Positions 35,405 through 45,197 of a stretch of 64,000 nucleotides of DNA are shown in pieces. Location of the stretch: NCBI GenBank assembly GCA_030647905.1, contig JAUSJA010000026.1:372001-436000 (forward strand). Reading direction: 5' to 3'. The number at the start of each line of letters is the position of its first letter. Within the stretch, counting starts at the first letter, position 1. Under the pieces are notes generated by a model. It made no database searches, had not been told where the DNA came from, and was given only the letters and a program-made list of their open reading frames with translations. The stretch comes from Gemmatimonadaceae bacterium (GTDB lineage: Bacteria > Gemmatimonadota > Gemmatimonadetes > Gemmatimonadales > Gemmatimonadaceae). The position numbers and the translations under genes are program-made.

Positions 35405-36679
35405 ATGGTTTCCATCTTGAGAACTCTCCGCATCTCCGTCCTGACGCTTGCCGCAGTCTCGACAGTATCCGTCGGCGCCACTGCACAATCGCTCGCGATT
35501 CCCAGTAATCATCCCAAGGTCGCCGCAGCGCTCGCCGGGATCCGCGCCGATAACGCATGGACGCTCGATCAGCAGGCGTCCATCTGCGAGATCGCGGCGC
35601 CTCCGTTCAAGGAGGCAATGCGAGCCGCCGAGTACAAGCGAAGGTTCGAGACGCTGGGCTTCAAGGACGTGCGCATTGACACCGAAGGGAACGTCATCGC
35701 CACGCGTCCTGGCAAGGGGAAAGGACCGACGGTGATGATCGCCGGGCATCTCGACACCGTCTTCCCGGAAGGCACGGGCGTGAAGGTGACGCGGCAAGGT
35801 ACTCTGATGAAAGGCCCGGGCATCGCTGACAACTGTCGCGGGCTCGCGGTTGTACTCCAGGTCGCGAAGGCGCTCAGTGTGGCCGGCGTCGAAACCGATG
35901 GCACGATCATGTTCGTCGGCAACGTCGGCGAAGAGGGACCCGGCAATCTCCGCGGGGTGCGACATCTCCTCATGAAGGAATTCCCGGGGAAGATTGACTA
36001 CTTCATCTCGGTTGACGGCGCCGGGCTCGGCGTCACGAGCCGAGCCGTGGGAAGCCATCGCTATCGTGTCACGTACAGGGGTCCGGGCGGTCACAGCTAC
36101 GGCGCGTTTGGAATTCCGAATCCGATCCATGCCCTCGGCCGCGCGATCGCGAAGATCTCCGATCTCCAGGTGCCCGCTCGTCCGCGAACGACGTTCAATG
36201 TCGGAATGGTCTCGGGCGGGACATCGGTCAACAGCATCTCCGAGACAGGTGTGATGGAAGTGGACATGCGCTCCGAATCATCGGAAGAGCTTGGTAAGAT
36301 CGACACGCAGATCCGCGGCGCGATTGACACCGCGCTGGTCGAGGAGAATACGCGCTGGCCGGGTCAGCGCGGACGGCTCGCGGTCACAGTTGACACGATG
36401 GGTATCCGACCCACGGGTGCTCAGTCAGATGATGCCGTCATCGTGCGGACCGCGCTCGCCGCAGGAAAAGCGCTCGGGTTCAGCGAGCCGACCGGCGCAT
36501 CGAGCACGGACGCGAATCTTCCTATAAGCATGGGCATTCCGGCAATCACAATTGACGGCGGCGGGCGAGGGAGGGGCTCTCACTCACTCGCCGAGGATTA
36601 CGACGACACCGCGACAGGATACCTGGGACCGCAGTGGGCGGCGCTCATCGTGACGGCGTTGGCGGGAGTAAGGAAGTAG
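35405..36679 (+). CDS. M20-family metallopeptidase, secreted
   Basis: 424 residues with a Sec signal (MVSILRTLRISVLTLAAVS..GATAQ). Metal-binding and catalytic motifs: MIAGHLDTVFP (His115, Asp117), GIADNCRG (Asp142), GNVGEEGPG (catalytic Glu, metal Glu), a dimerisation domain with GGTSVNSIS, and C-terminal GRGRGSHSLAED (His). This is the PepT/CPG2-like di-zinc peptidase family. It likely trims peptides in the periplasm. Start ATG 35405 is the first codon of the signal peptide. Confidence 0.9.
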   Translation: MVSILRTLRISVLTLAAVSTVSVGATAQSLAIPSNHPKVAAALAGIRADNAWTLDQQASICEIAAPPFKEAMRAAEYKRRFETLGFKDVRIDTEGNVIATRPGKGKGPTVMIAGHLDTVFPEGTGVKVTRQGTLMKGPGIADNCRGLAVVLQVAKALSVAGVETDGTIMFVGNVGEEGPGNLRGVRHLLMKEFPGKIDYFISVDGAGLGVTSRAVGSHRYRVTYRGPGGHSYGAFGIPNPIHALGRAIAKISDLQVPARPRTTFNVGMVSGGTSVNSISETGVMEVDMRSESSEELGKIDTQIRGAIDTALVEENTRWPGQRGRLAVTVDTMGIRPTGAQSDDAVIVRTALAAGKALGFSEPTGASSTDANLPISMGIPAITIDGGGRGRGSHSLAEDYDDTATGYLGPQWAALIVTALAGVRK

Positions 36680-36721
36680 ACGCAGCGGACGCCACGAACC
36701 GGCCGAGCCATATATTGAGGT

Positions 36722-37393
36722 ATGGCTTCCGCACCAGACCCAGCAAATCGTCCGCCAGCAGAAAATCGCCGGCCACTAATCAGCGGAAGCGCTGTCGTTC
36801 TCGCGGCGCTGTTGCTCCTCGTTATTGGCGTCGGCTACTGCGGAAGCCGTATCATGCCAAAGCGCCTCAGAGGCAACGAAACGCGAGTGACGCAGGACGT
36901 CGTCATTCAGCAGATGCAGGCTGTCGCCAGGCTCGTTTCGACTGAAGCAACGATTCGGGACGTGGTGGTCTACGAGAATACGTGGTACGGATCCACGAAG
37001 CGGTCACTCGTTGTCGTGACGGGACGGCTACTCGCGGGGATAGATCTCGCCGACAAGCCGGACATCGCCATAGACCATGGCGCGCGGCGAATATCCATCC
37101 GGATACCGCCGGCGAAACTGCTGGGCGTGGAAATCACGGACATGAAGACGTATGACGAGAGTGGCGGACTGTGGAATCCGTTCCGTCCTTCCGACAGGGA
37201 TGCGATCCAGCGCCAGGTGAGAGCGCAGCTCACCGTGTCGGGCCGGCAGATAGACCTCCTGCGTCACGCAAACCAAAGCGCGACGCAGATGCTTCGCATG
37301 CTCCTGGCGAGAGACGGGTATACGGTTGATGTCACGACCCGTGGAACACCGGCGGGGCCCTTCGTGGACCACGTTCAGAATCTGAACAGGTAG
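36722..37393 (+). CDS. DUF4230-family membrane-anchored protein
   Basis: 223 residues. A proline-rich cytoplasmic start, one membrane helix (SAVVLAALLLLVIGVGY, residues 24-40), then an extracytoplasmic part with RLVSTEATIRDVVVYENTW, LVVVTGRLLAGIDL and RISIRIPPAKLLGVEI, the DUF4230 pattern. Function unknown. Its 3' end overlaps that of the convergent DUF5916 gene by 19 bp. Confidence 0.75.
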   Translation: MASAPDPANRPPAENRRPLISGSAVVLAALLLLVIGVGYCGSRIMPKRLRGNETRVTQDVVIQQMQAVARLVSTEATIRDVVVYENTWYGSTKRSLVVVTGRLLAGIDLADKPDIAIDHGARRISIRIPPAKLLGVEITDMKTYDESGGLWNPFRPSDRDAIQRQVRAQLTVSGRQIDLLRHANQSATQMLRMLLARDGYTVDVTTRGTPAGPFVDHVQNLNR

Positions 37394-39708
37394 CTCACCT
37401 TTCCAAAGAATCCGTCGCGTGTCCGCTGCAGATCCTGGAAACGGAACTCGCGTGGCTCCTCCATCGTCGAGCCGTAGCCGAGGTAAACGAGTGTGCCGGG
37501 CATCGGGCGATAGCTGAAGAGCCAGTCCATGGAGAGCTCATTGCTCGTGCCCCCCGTGTCGCGCACTCCGTTGACGAGAATGGAATTTCCGTACCGGTCT
37601 TCGAGGGATGACCGCGATCTGGCCGCGTACTGACCGACGAGCCGGAAGAAGATGGACGGCGTCATCTGGTATTCCATCTTGATGCGCGGAATGGCCTCGG
37701 TTGAGAAACGTGAGTCGTCATTCGAGCGATCGAGCACGAGGCGCGAGAACTGGATCGAGCTGCGGAGCGCAGTCGTGGGCCGGAGATCGATTGCGCCATC
37801 CAATCTTGTGCTGCGACCGGGAGCGGCTTCGCGGAAGATCGGCGTGCTGCCCCGCGTGATGCTTGCCGTCGCGCTCACGAAGCGAAGAGTGGGTGTCGTT
37901 ACGCGGAACGATCCACCGAGCTGATCCCGCTCGATGCTTGGCACCGTGAACCCGATGGTGTCTGTCGCGGCACTGCGCGGACGGAGAATGCTGTAGCCGC
38001 TGTAATTCGCGGGAGTGTACGCAAACGAGCTGCGCGTGACAGCCCCGCTCAGCTGCCACCCTCCGCGCAGCGTTGCGCTCGGTGTGATAGACTCGCTGGT
38101 TTCGATAAGCGGGCGTCGCGCGATGTAGGCCCATGTGCGCTGTAATCCGATGAACGTGCCGTAGGTCTGGACGAGAGCGCCCTTTGCGCCGTAGAAGCTC
38201 AACCGGTTGAAGACTCTCGCTTCGACAACACCGGTGCGGTTGACGAAGCCGGCGGCGGCGCCGAAATCGGGCTCTACGCCGCGCAGAGTGTAGTGAAATC
38301 CCCATGCGCGCCCGGTGCGATCCCAATCCGCCTGGAGAAGCGAGCCATTGCTGCTGGTGCCGAGGCTGTCGGTCCATGACTGTGCCGCCTGAAGCTGGAC
38401 GAAGTACAGCTTGGAGTGATAGAACCGGAAATCCGCGCCGGCGAGACGCGAATAATCGTCGCCGTCCTCGCGCGCGGTCAGCACCGATCCGAGAGTGTAG
38501 TTCCGGCCGAAATCGCGGCGCAGTCGCGCGATGCCGAACAGCGGATGGTCCGAGCCGCTCCACGAATTTTCACGATCGTCCTGCACCATCATGGCAGCGA
38601 CATTCATGCTGGCGAGTTTCCCGGCGAGCTTGAGGCCACCGGTGGGGGCGGCGATGCGGCGCGTGTAGATGAGCTGGTTCGGCGTGTCGAACAGCTCGAG
38701 CCCGTCGAGGAAGAACGGGCGCTTCTCAGGATAGAAGAGAGCGAAGCGCTCGTTCAGAAGAACCTGGCCGACGTCGGCTTCGACCTGTGAGAAGTCGGGA
38801 TTGAGCGTGGCGTTGAGAGTCAGGTTCTGTCTCAGACCCCATTTCACGTCGGCCCCGACTTCGCTCTGGCCGCGGTAGTCACGGCCGGAGCCAGCGCCCG
38901 GACTGCCGTCCACGCGTGCGGTCATCGTCGGCGTGGCCTCAAGGACGAGACCGCGTTTCATGTCGTGTAAACCTTCGAGAATGCCGGATTGCGCGAGAAA
39001 GTTTGCATTGGCGCGAATCGCAGGTGCCCACGTGTCCTGATAGCCGGAGTGCTGGATTCGCCGGAGAATGTGGAGGCCCCACGTCTGAACCTGCGTGTCC
39101 TGATATCTGAGACTCTTGAACGGAATGCGTATCTCGACTTCGTAGCCACCGGGGACAAGCCGGCCTTTCGATTCGAACACGTAGTCGGGATTGAGATCCA
39201 CCGTGCCTTCGAGCGGATTGATGTTGCGGAATCCGCCACCAGTCGCCGACGCTCCGCCAGCGCCACCGGCGAACTGGGCGCTGCGCGTACCGTCCTGCTG
39301 AACGCCGAGCGCGTTCACTCCGAAGAGGAACGCGAGCTGGCGGCCGTTCTCGGTATCGAGGAGAATCTGAATGTGATCCTCGCTCGCGATGTCGTCGCGG
39401 TTGGCACGTGTCGCGCGCACGACGGTGCCATGGATCTCGCGGGCACGAATTCCGAAATAGATGGCGTCGGCGGAGTACCACACGAGTACTTCCGTCGGCT
39501 CTTCTGCCGGCCGGCCGTCTACCGGCTGGTACTGAGAGAAGCCAGTGAGTCGCGCGGCGTGTGACCAGGCAGACTCATCGAGTACGCCGTCCACGGTCAC
39601 AGTGGAGTCAATCCGCGGTATATCCACCTGGAGATGGTTCGCGCGGCCGTCGTAAATGGCTCCCGAATCGGAGAGCAGCGCTACTGTCAGCAGGGCGGTC
39701 AGGAGCAT
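37375..39708 (-). CDS. DUF5916 protein: CBM9-like domain plus outer-membrane beta-barrel
   Basis: 777 residues. A short N-terminal signal is followed by a CBM9-like domain (VDGVLDESAWSHAARL, VLVWYSADAIYFGIRARE, HIQILLDTENGRQ) and then a long DUF5916 barrel region with WGLRQNLTLNATLNPDFSQVEADVGQVLLNERF, a hallmark stretch of the family, many alternating strands and a final aromatic (KVSYLFRF-stop). Found widely in Gemmatimonadota and Bacteroidota; thought to be surface-exposed, role unproven. Confidence 0.88.
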   Translation of the reverse strand: MLLTALLTVALLSDSGAIYDGRANHLQVDIPRIDSTVTVDGVLDESAWSHAARLTGFSQYQPVDGRPAEEPTEVLVWYSADAIYFGIRAREIHGTVVRATRANRDDIASEDHIQILLDTENGRQLAFLFGVNALGVQQDGTRSAQFAGGAGGASATGGGFRNINPLEGTVDLNPDYVFESKGRLVPGGYEVEIRIPFKSLRYQDTQVQTWGLHILRRIQHSGYQDTWAPAIRANANFLAQSGILEGLHDMKRGLVLEATPTMTARVDGSPGAGSGRDYRGQSEVGADVKWGLRQNLTLNATLNPDFSQVEADVGQVLLNERFALFYPEKRPFFLDGLELFDTPNQLIYTRRIAAPTGGLKLAGKLASMNVAAMMVQDDRENSWSGSDHPLFGIARLRRDFGRNYTLGSVLTAREDGDDYSRLAGADFRFYHSKLYFVQLQAAQSWTDSLGTSSNGSLLQADWDRTGRAWGFHYTLRGVEPDFGAAAGFVNRTGVVEARVFNRLSFYGAKGALVQTYGTFIGLQRTWAYIARRPLIETSESITPSATLRGGWQLSGAVTRSSFAYTPANYSGYSILRPRSAATDTIGFTVPSIERDQLGGSFRVTTPTLRFVSATASITRGSTPIFREAAPGRSTRLDGAIDLRPTTALRSSIQFSRLVLDRSNDDSRFSTEAIPRIKMEYQMTPSIFFRLVGQYAARSRSSLEDRYGNSILVNGVRDTGGTSNELSMDWLFSYRPMPGTLVYLGYGSTMEEPREFRFQDLQRTRDGFFGKVSYLFRF

Positions 39709-40204
39709 GGAAATAGAATCTACATCTCAGTGCGAGAAACCCGCACAGGAATTCAGGGAATTCCCGATGATTCGAAGGGCTCCGGCACTCCAGATTTCGT
39801 TTGCGTTCACAGGACGGAAACAACCGTGAACGGGGCCTTCCCTTGGGACGCTGACGGAGGGCAGTGCAGCGGAAGTTCGAAGCCACTGTGCAGATTGTGA
39901 GGTAGCTGGCCACAATTGAAGACCCGGGATCTCCGGGACACCTGAGTTGGCCGTCCGACGAGGGGGAAGAGTACCGACCGACTGTGTAATCGCACAGATA
40001 AACGAACCGGCTCCGGGATTCGCCAGCGAAAGCGGGAGCCTCCGTGTGAAGGGAAACCTGATCGCGGGGGCTCTTGTTCGCTCCACGGCGTGGCCTCGTC
40101 GGTGTTTCTCCTCCAGAGTATCCAGCTTTCTCCGACAGCGTGTGACGCGGGCTCATGCAGATTGTTGAAGACATTGCGACATCACCGGCATGGAGCACCG
40201 AACC
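39709..40204. other. 500-bp intergenic region, nothing recognised
   Basis: Between the divergent DUF5916 and alpha/beta-hydrolase genes. Open frames exist on both strands, but their composition is not protein-like. No hairpin or promoter stands out. Confidence 0.4.
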
Positions 40205-40957
40205 ATGACTACGCTTGCGCTGGAAAGACCGATCGATCTGACGGTCAACATCGAGACGGCAGGAACCGTGGTGGAAGGCGACTGGACGATCCCGCTTCAT
40301 CCGCACGGAGTGATTCTCGTGATCAACGGGCCCGGCAGCAGCCGGCTTGGCCGGCGGAACAGGGAAGTGGCGCAACAGATGTACGACAAGGGTTTTGCCA
40401 CACTCCTGGTTGACCTTCTCACCGTGGACGAAGAACGAGAGGACGCCCTCACAGGCGCGCTGCGACTGGATGTCGAGTTGCTTGCCGAAAGGGTGAAGGC
40501 GGCGACTCACTGGGTGAAGGAGGTATCCGAGCTGCGGGATCTCCCGCGGGGCTACCTGGCCTCTGGCGTAGGAAGCGCCGCGGCGCTCGTCGCAGCAGCG
40601 CGTGAGCCGGATCTCGTCAAGGCGATAGTGTCACGGGGGGGAAGGCCCGACCTTGCCGGAGTGAGCCTGCACAACGTCACGACACCCACCCTGCTGATCG
40701 TGGGTGGATCAGACCCGAGTGTCTGCCAGCTCAATCGTTGGGCGCTGAGACGCCTGAAGGGCGAGAAAGAGCTCGCAATTATTCCGGGAGCCAATCATCT
40801 CTTCGAGGAGGCTGGAACACTCGAGGCGATGTGCAAGCTGGCGAGTCGCTGGTTTGACGACCATATGTCCCCACTCGGCCGGTCCGGGCAGCGCCACCAT
40901 CTATTCGGACGGCCATGGACTCCCGTCCTCTCCACCACTGAAAGAGCCGGAGGCTAG
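40205..40957 (+). CDS. Alpha/beta hydrolase, dienelactone-hydrolase-like, lacking the nucleophile
   Basis: 250 residues. It has the family outline: VILVINGPGSSRLGRRNREVA, FATLLVDLLT..EEERE, AIVSRGGRPDLAG, PTLLIVGGSDPSV (Asp170) and PGANHLFEEAGTLE (His198). At the nucleophile elbow, relatives read GYFGASTGAAAAL; here it is GYLASGVGSAAAL, so Gly121 occupies the Ser position. Either a neighbouring Ser (120 or 124) has taken over or the protein is inactive. The start ATG 40205 has GGAG 9 bases upstream. Its end overlaps the convergent methyltransferase-like gene by 4 bp. Confidence 0.8.
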   Translation: MTTLALERPIDLTVNIETAGTVVEGDWTIPLHPHGVILVINGPGSSRLGRRNREVAQQMYDKGFATLLVDLLTVDEEREDALTGALRLDVELLAERVKAATHWVKEVSELRDLPRGYLASGVGSAAALVAAAREPDLVKAIVSRGGRPDLAGVSLHNVTTPTLLIVGGSDPSVCQLNRWALRRLKGEKELAIIPGANHLFEEAGTLEAMCKLASRWFDDHMSPLGRSGQRHHLFGRPWTPVLSTTERAGG

Positions 40958-41442
40958 ATCCAGCGTCTCACCCGGCGGCGGTAGGCTTCGTACTCGTCAC
41001 CGAACGCGCTCGAGAGGTATCTCTCCTCTCGCCGGATGACGAACAGGTGGAGCGTGATGAGCACGAGCGGAAACAGCAGAAGCGCCCAGACCGAGTTCAT
41101 GAGGAGCGCGCCGCCGGCGTAGGCAACCGACAGTCCTGTGTACATCGGGTTACGCGTGTACCTGTATGGACCGGTATCAACGAGACGGGACGCGGGCTTC
41201 CTCGGGATGATGGCGGTATGCGCGCGCGCGAACGTGATCATTCCGGAAGCCACGCAGAGGAGCCCCAGCGCGATCAGCAGAACGCCCGCTATCTGCAACG
41301 GAGCAGGCGATGGGCCGCTCCCGCTGAATCGAAGCGGGAAGACACGCGTGTCGAGAAGCCACGCAACGATGAGTCCCGCGATGAAGAGGAAGGGGGGCGG
41401 AACTCTCACATCGGGCCCCCTCGGATTCGACTCTGCTCCCAT
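40954..41442 (-). CDS. Isoprenylcysteine carboxyl methyltransferase/PEMT-like membrane protein
   Basis: 162 residues with four hydrophobic segments and the conserved C-terminal core LVDTGPYRYTRNPMYTGL, then IRREERYLSSAFGDEYEAYRRRVRRW (REE...FG.EY..Y). It belongs to the ICMT/PEMT superfamily of integral membrane SAM-dependent methyltransferases. Prokaryotic members rarely have a proven substrate. Start ATG 41442. Confidence 0.85.
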   Translation of the reverse strand: MGAESNPRGPDVRVPPPFLFIAGLIVAWLLDTRVFPLRFSGSGPSPAPLQIAGVLLIALGLLCVASGMITFARAHTAIIPRKPASRLVDTGPYRYTRNPMYTGLSVAYAGGALLMNSVWALLLFPLVLITLHLFVIRREERYLSSAFGDEYEAYRRRVRRWI

Positions 41443-41566
41443 GCGCTCGCTCCCGGATTTGACTGTCAGTGCTAACCACCGCGCCTGGTCGCCTGAATGG
41501 CGACGCTCTCTACATTATGTATAGCGTGGTAGAGTGTTTCGGAACACCGAACGGAGGCGAGAAGGG

Positions 41567-42466
41567 ATGATCAGCCGCTCGATGTCCCGGCAGAGTCCAG
41601 ATTTCGTTTTGACCCGATCCGGTGCACAGTTGTCCCAGTTGCCGACCCATACCGCAACCAGATACGTGCAGGCGCTCCGCGAGGGCGGCTCGCTGCCTGC
41701 TGTCGTCGAGACCCACGACGGCGGGCTATTCGTGGTGAAGTTTCGCGGAGCGGGCCAGGGCGTGAAGGCGCTGATCGCCGAGCTGATAGTCGGAACTCTG
41801 GCGCGAAGCGCGGGTTTGCCGACTCCGGAGCTCTCATTGATAGATGTACCTGACTCGTTCGGGCGCTCGGAGCCCGATCCGGAGATACAGGATCTGCTGC
41901 GGGCGAGTCACGGCACCAACGTCGGCGTACGTTATCTCGACGGAGCGTTCAATTTCGACGGCAACGCGGCCGCCGGGTGCATATCCCGCGAGCTGGCGTC
42001 GCGGCTCGTGTGGTTCGATGCTTTCGTGGCCAACCCCGATCGTACGCACCGCAATCCGAATCTCATGGTGTGGAAGCGGGAGCCGTACCTGATAGATCAC
42101 GGCTCCGCGCTTTATGTACAGCATGATTGGCCGTCAGTGGATGAAGCGCGCACGAGGTCTCCGTTCGAGCTGAGCAGGCATCACGTCCTGCTGTCGAAGG
42201 CGGAAGATATTGCCGCAGCCGACGCAGAGCTTTCGAAAATGCTAACGCCGGATGTCATCACCGATGCCGTCGCTTCGGTACCTGACGAGCTGCTGACCGA
42301 ACCGGCGATCAAGGCCGATTTCACGACGCCTGCAGCAGCGCGGAAGCGCTACGCGGATTATCTCGTGATGCGAATCAGTGCCCCGCGTGCGTTTGCCGGA
42401 GAAGCGATCGCGGCGAATGCACGTGCCAGGCGCATGCCGCCGCAGCGGGTCTCGTCACGGCGATGA
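41567..42466 (+). CDS. HipA-like kinase
   Basis: 299 residues. It has the HipA-like kinase layout: GLFVVKFRG (ATP-binding Lys), HGTNVGVRYLDG, WFDAFVANPDRTHRNPNLMVW (catalytic Asp and Asn), and YLIDHGSAL (DHG in place of DFG). The start ATG 41567 has GGAGG about 10 bases upstream. Its stop overlaps the next gene's ATG by 4 bp. Pairs of a HipA-like kinase with a DUF3037 protein recur in other bacteria. It may be a toxin-like or regulatory kinase; substrate unknown. Confidence 0.8.
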   Translation: MISRSMSRQSPDFVLTRSGAQLSQLPTHTATRYVQALREGGSLPAVVETHDGGLFVVKFRGAGQGVKALIAELIVGTLARSAGLPTPELSLIDVPDSFGRSEPDPEIQDLLRASHGTNVGVRYLDGAFNFDGNAAAGCISRELASRLVWFDAFVANPDRTHRNPNLMVWKREPYLIDHGSALYVQHDWPSVDEARTRSPFELSRHHVLLSKAEDIAAADAELSKMLTPDVITDAVASVPDELLTEPAIKADFTTPAAARKRYADYLVMRISAPRAFAGEAIAANARARRMPPQRVSSRR

Positions 42467-42906
42467 CGGCCGCAAGGAAGGGGCGCACTGCGCCTGATGC
42501 TGGTGATTCGCGAGGCTGGATCGCGTACAACTTCGCGGTCCTGCGCGCGGTGCCGCACGTGCACATCGGCGCTTTCGCTCCTGTCGGGATCGTTCTTCAC
42601 GCGCGCACGACCGAGTTCCTCGGTGTTCGTGTGATCACCGATACGGACGAGCTCAGGGCGAGGGCGGGTGAGGCAGACGTCGAGATGCTATCCCGATACC
42701 TCGAATCGTGCCATGCGATCGGGATGGGAGAGATGACGGCGGGGCCGATCGCGTTCGCCCCTCCGTCGGAGCGCTTTCACTGGCTGACCGCACCAAGGTC
42801 GGATGTGATTCAGAGCGGACCGGTGCACGAGGGATTGTGCGAGGATCCAGCGACGGAGCTCGGCCGGCTGTTCATGGAGATCGTGCAGCGGACCGGGACC
42901 GGCTGA
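42463..42906 (+). CDS. DUF3037 protein
   Basis: 147 residues with the DUF3037 features YNFAVLRAVPHVHIGAFAPVGIVLHA near the N-terminus, where relatives have 'Y.vLRyvPD..rgE.vNvGvvl', and SRYLESCHAIGM. ATGA overlap with the HipA-like kinase gene. Probably the kinase's partner or antagonist by analogy with two-gene systems; this is inference. Confidence 0.75.
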   Translation: MTAARKGRTAPDAGDSRGWIAYNFAVLRAVPHVHIGAFAPVGIVLHARTTEFLGVRVITDTDELRARAGEADVEMLSRYLESCHAIGMGEMTAGPIAFAPPSERFHWLTAPRSDVIQSGPVHEGLCEDPATELGRLFMEIVQRTGTG

Positions 42907-43008
42907 TCGGCGTGGCCGTCACGGCGGGCAGGTGCTCTGGCGGATTCGCATTCGGTTGCCCGGGCGGGTAAGATTGGGCCTCAATACCGAAGGGGAAACA
43001 GCAGTCTG

Positions 43009-45186
43009 ATGCAGGCCAACTCGGCACTTCCAGTAGAACGGCTTCGTGAGTCGCTCTCGCAGGTCTATACGATCGACCGCGAGCTTGGCCGCGGCGGGAT
43101 GGCTACTGTGTATCTCGCGCAGGACATCAAGCATGACCGGGTGGTCGCGCTCAAGGTGCTTCATCCGGATCTGGCGGCGTCACTTGGGCCTGATCGGTTT
43201 CTCCGCGAGATCCGCCTTGCTGCCCGTCTCAATCATCCGCACATCCTTCCGCTGTTCGACTCTGGCGACGCGGACGGCATGCTGTACTACGTCATGCCGT
43301 ATGTAGAGGGCGAATCACTGCGCGAGCGGCTGGATCGCGAGCAGCAGCTTCCGGTGGAAGAGGCAGTGCATCACGGGCGAGCCATTGCGTCGGCGCTCGA
43401 CTACGCGCACCGGCAGAACATCGTCCATCGGGACATCAAGCCCGAGAACGTGATGATTTACGAAGGCGAAGCAATGGTGATGGATTTCGGGATCGCCAAA
43501 GCCGTAAGCGCTGCCGGCTCCGAAACTCTCACGCAGACCGGGATGATGGTGGGTACGCCTGCGTACGTGAGCCCGGAGCAGGCGGCGGGGGAGACCAATC
43601 TCGACGGCCGGAGCGATCAGTACAGTCTCGCCTGCGTGATCTACGAGATGCTCTCCGGTGAGCGGCCGTTCAACGGCGCCTCCCCCCAGGCAATAATGGC
43701 GAAGCGGTTTTCCGAGACACCACGCCCGCTGCGCGCACTGCGCAGTGCGGTTCCGGAAAACGTCGAGAAGGCGGTAGCTCGCGCGATGGCGACCGAGGCT
43801 TCGGCTCGCTTCAACACCTCGGCGATGTTCGCACAGGCCCTTGCATCGGGCAGCCTCGTCACGCCCACCGACAGTCAGACCCTGCCCAAGACCGTGGTGT
43901 CGGCAGCGAAGTCGGTCGCCGTGCTTCCGTTCGCGAACATGAGCAACGACCCCGACAACGAGTACTTCACGGACGGGATGGCGGAAGAGATCATCAACGC
44001 CCTGACCAAGATTCAGTCGCTTCGCGTGGCGTCGAGAACTTCCTCGTTTGCGTTCAAGGGCAAGAACGAGGACATCGGCGAGATCGGCAAGAAGCTCAAG
44101 GTCTCCACGGTTCTCGAGGGCAGCGTCCGCAAGATGGGGAACAAGCTTCGCATCAGTGCGCAGCTAGTGAACGCCGCCGACGGTTCGAACCTCTGGTCAG
44201 AGCGGTACGACCGCGAGCTGGAAGATGTCTTCGCCATTCAGGACGACATTTCGCAGGCGATCGTAAAGGCGCTTCGTTTGATTCTCACCGAGGGTGAGAA
44301 GAAACAGATCGAGAAGGCGCGGGCGGTTAACGTACAGGCGTACGACTACTACCTCCGCGGCCGGCAGTACTTCCATCAGCTTCGCAGGAAGAGCCTCGAG
44401 TACGCAAAGCAGATGTTCAACAAGGCGATTGACATAGATCCCGACTACGCGCGCGCCCACGCTGGGGTCGCTGACTGCTACTCGCTGTTGTACACCTATT
44501 TCGACGCCCGCGAGTTCAACCTGAGACAGGCTGACATTGCGAGTAACAAAGCGCTCGACCTCGAGCCGGAACTGGCAGAAGCACATGTTGCACGAGGCCT
44601 TGCCGTTTCGCTCAGCAAGCACTTCGATGAAGCAGAGCGTGAGTTCGACACGGCGATGCGGCTCGATCCGAAGCTGTTCGAGGCCGCGTACTGGTTCGCG
44701 CGTTCACGCCTGTCGCAGGGCATGTACGAGGAAGCTGTGAAGCTGCTCGAACGCGCTGCGGCAATGCGGCCCGAAGATTATCAGACTGCGGGATTCCTCG
44801 GGCAGGCGCTCACCGCACTCGGCAAGCACGAGGAGGCGGCGGCGTCATACCGCAGACAGGTAAAGCTCATTGACGTGCATCTCGAGCTCAACCCCGACGA
44901 TCCGCGAGCCTGCATACTTGGTGCTGTCGCCAACGCGATAATCAAGGACAAGGAGCGTGCGGTGCAGTTCGCGAAGCAGGCGATGCAGGTCGATCCTGAC
45001 GATCCGATGCTGCTCTACAATGTCGCCTGCACGTATGCGCAACTCGGGATGCCCGAGGAGTCACTCGACGCCCTCGAGCGCTCGGTGGAGAAGGGATGGG
45101 GCGATCCCAACTGGATCGAGCACGACAGCGATCTCGACTCTATCCGGGATGCGCCGAGGTACAAGGCGATCGTTCAGGCGATGTAG
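43009..45186 (+). CDS. Ser/Thr protein kinase with TolB/FlgO-like domain and TPR repeats
   Basis: 725 residues. The N-terminal Hanks-type kinase has GRGGMATVYLAQD (P-loop), VALKVLH (Lys), HRDIKPENVM (catalytic Asp), DFGIAKAV and GTPAYVSPEQA. After about residue 300 comes a TolB/FlgO-like segment (SVAVLPFANMSNDPDNEYFTDG, LRVASRTSSFAFKG, VLEGSVRKMGNKLRI), then TPRs from about residue 440 (ARAHAGVADCYSLLY, AEAHVARGLAVSLSKHFDEAEREF). There is no transmembrane helix, unusual compared with PknB types. The layout is very common in Gemmatimonadota. Signal unknown. Confidence 0.92.
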   Translation: MQANSALPVERLRESLSQVYTIDRELGRGGMATVYLAQDIKHDRVVALKVLHPDLAASLGPDRFLREIRLAARLNHPHILPLFDSGDADGMLYYVMPYVEGESLRERLDREQQLPVEEAVHHGRAIASALDYAHRQNIVHRDIKPENVMIYEGEAMVMDFGIAKAVSAAGSETLTQTGMMVGTPAYVSPEQAAGETNLDGRSDQYSLACVIYEMLSGERPFNGASPQAIMAKRFSETPRPLRALRSAVPENVEKAVARAMATEASARFNTSAMFAQALASGSLVTPTDSQTLPKTVVSAAKSVAVLPFANMSNDPDNEYFTDGMAEEIINALTKIQSLRVASRTSSFAFKGKNEDIGEIGKKLKVSTVLEGSVRKMGNKLRISAQLVNAADGSNLWSERYDRELEDVFAIQDDISQAIVKALRLILTEGEKKQIEKARAVNVQAYDYYLRGRQYFHQLRRKSLEYAKQMFNKAIDIDPDYARAHAGVADCYSLLYTYFDAREFNLRQADIASNKALDLEPELAEAHVARGLAVSLSKHFDEAEREFDTAMRLDPKLFEAAYWFARSRLSQGMYEEAVKLLERAAAMRPEDYQTAGFLGQALTALGKHEEAAASYRRQVKLIDVHLELNPDDPRACILGAVANAIIKDKERAVQFAKQAMQVDPDDPMLLYNVACTYAQLGMPEESLDALERSVEKGWGDPNWIEHDSDLDSIRDAPRYKAIVQAM

Positions 45187-45197
45187 GTTGGTATCAA

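Noticed and set aside
39608-40510. 300-residue minus-strand frame across the gap before the hydrolase
   Set aside because: Overlaps two well-supported genes and lacks protein-like composition.
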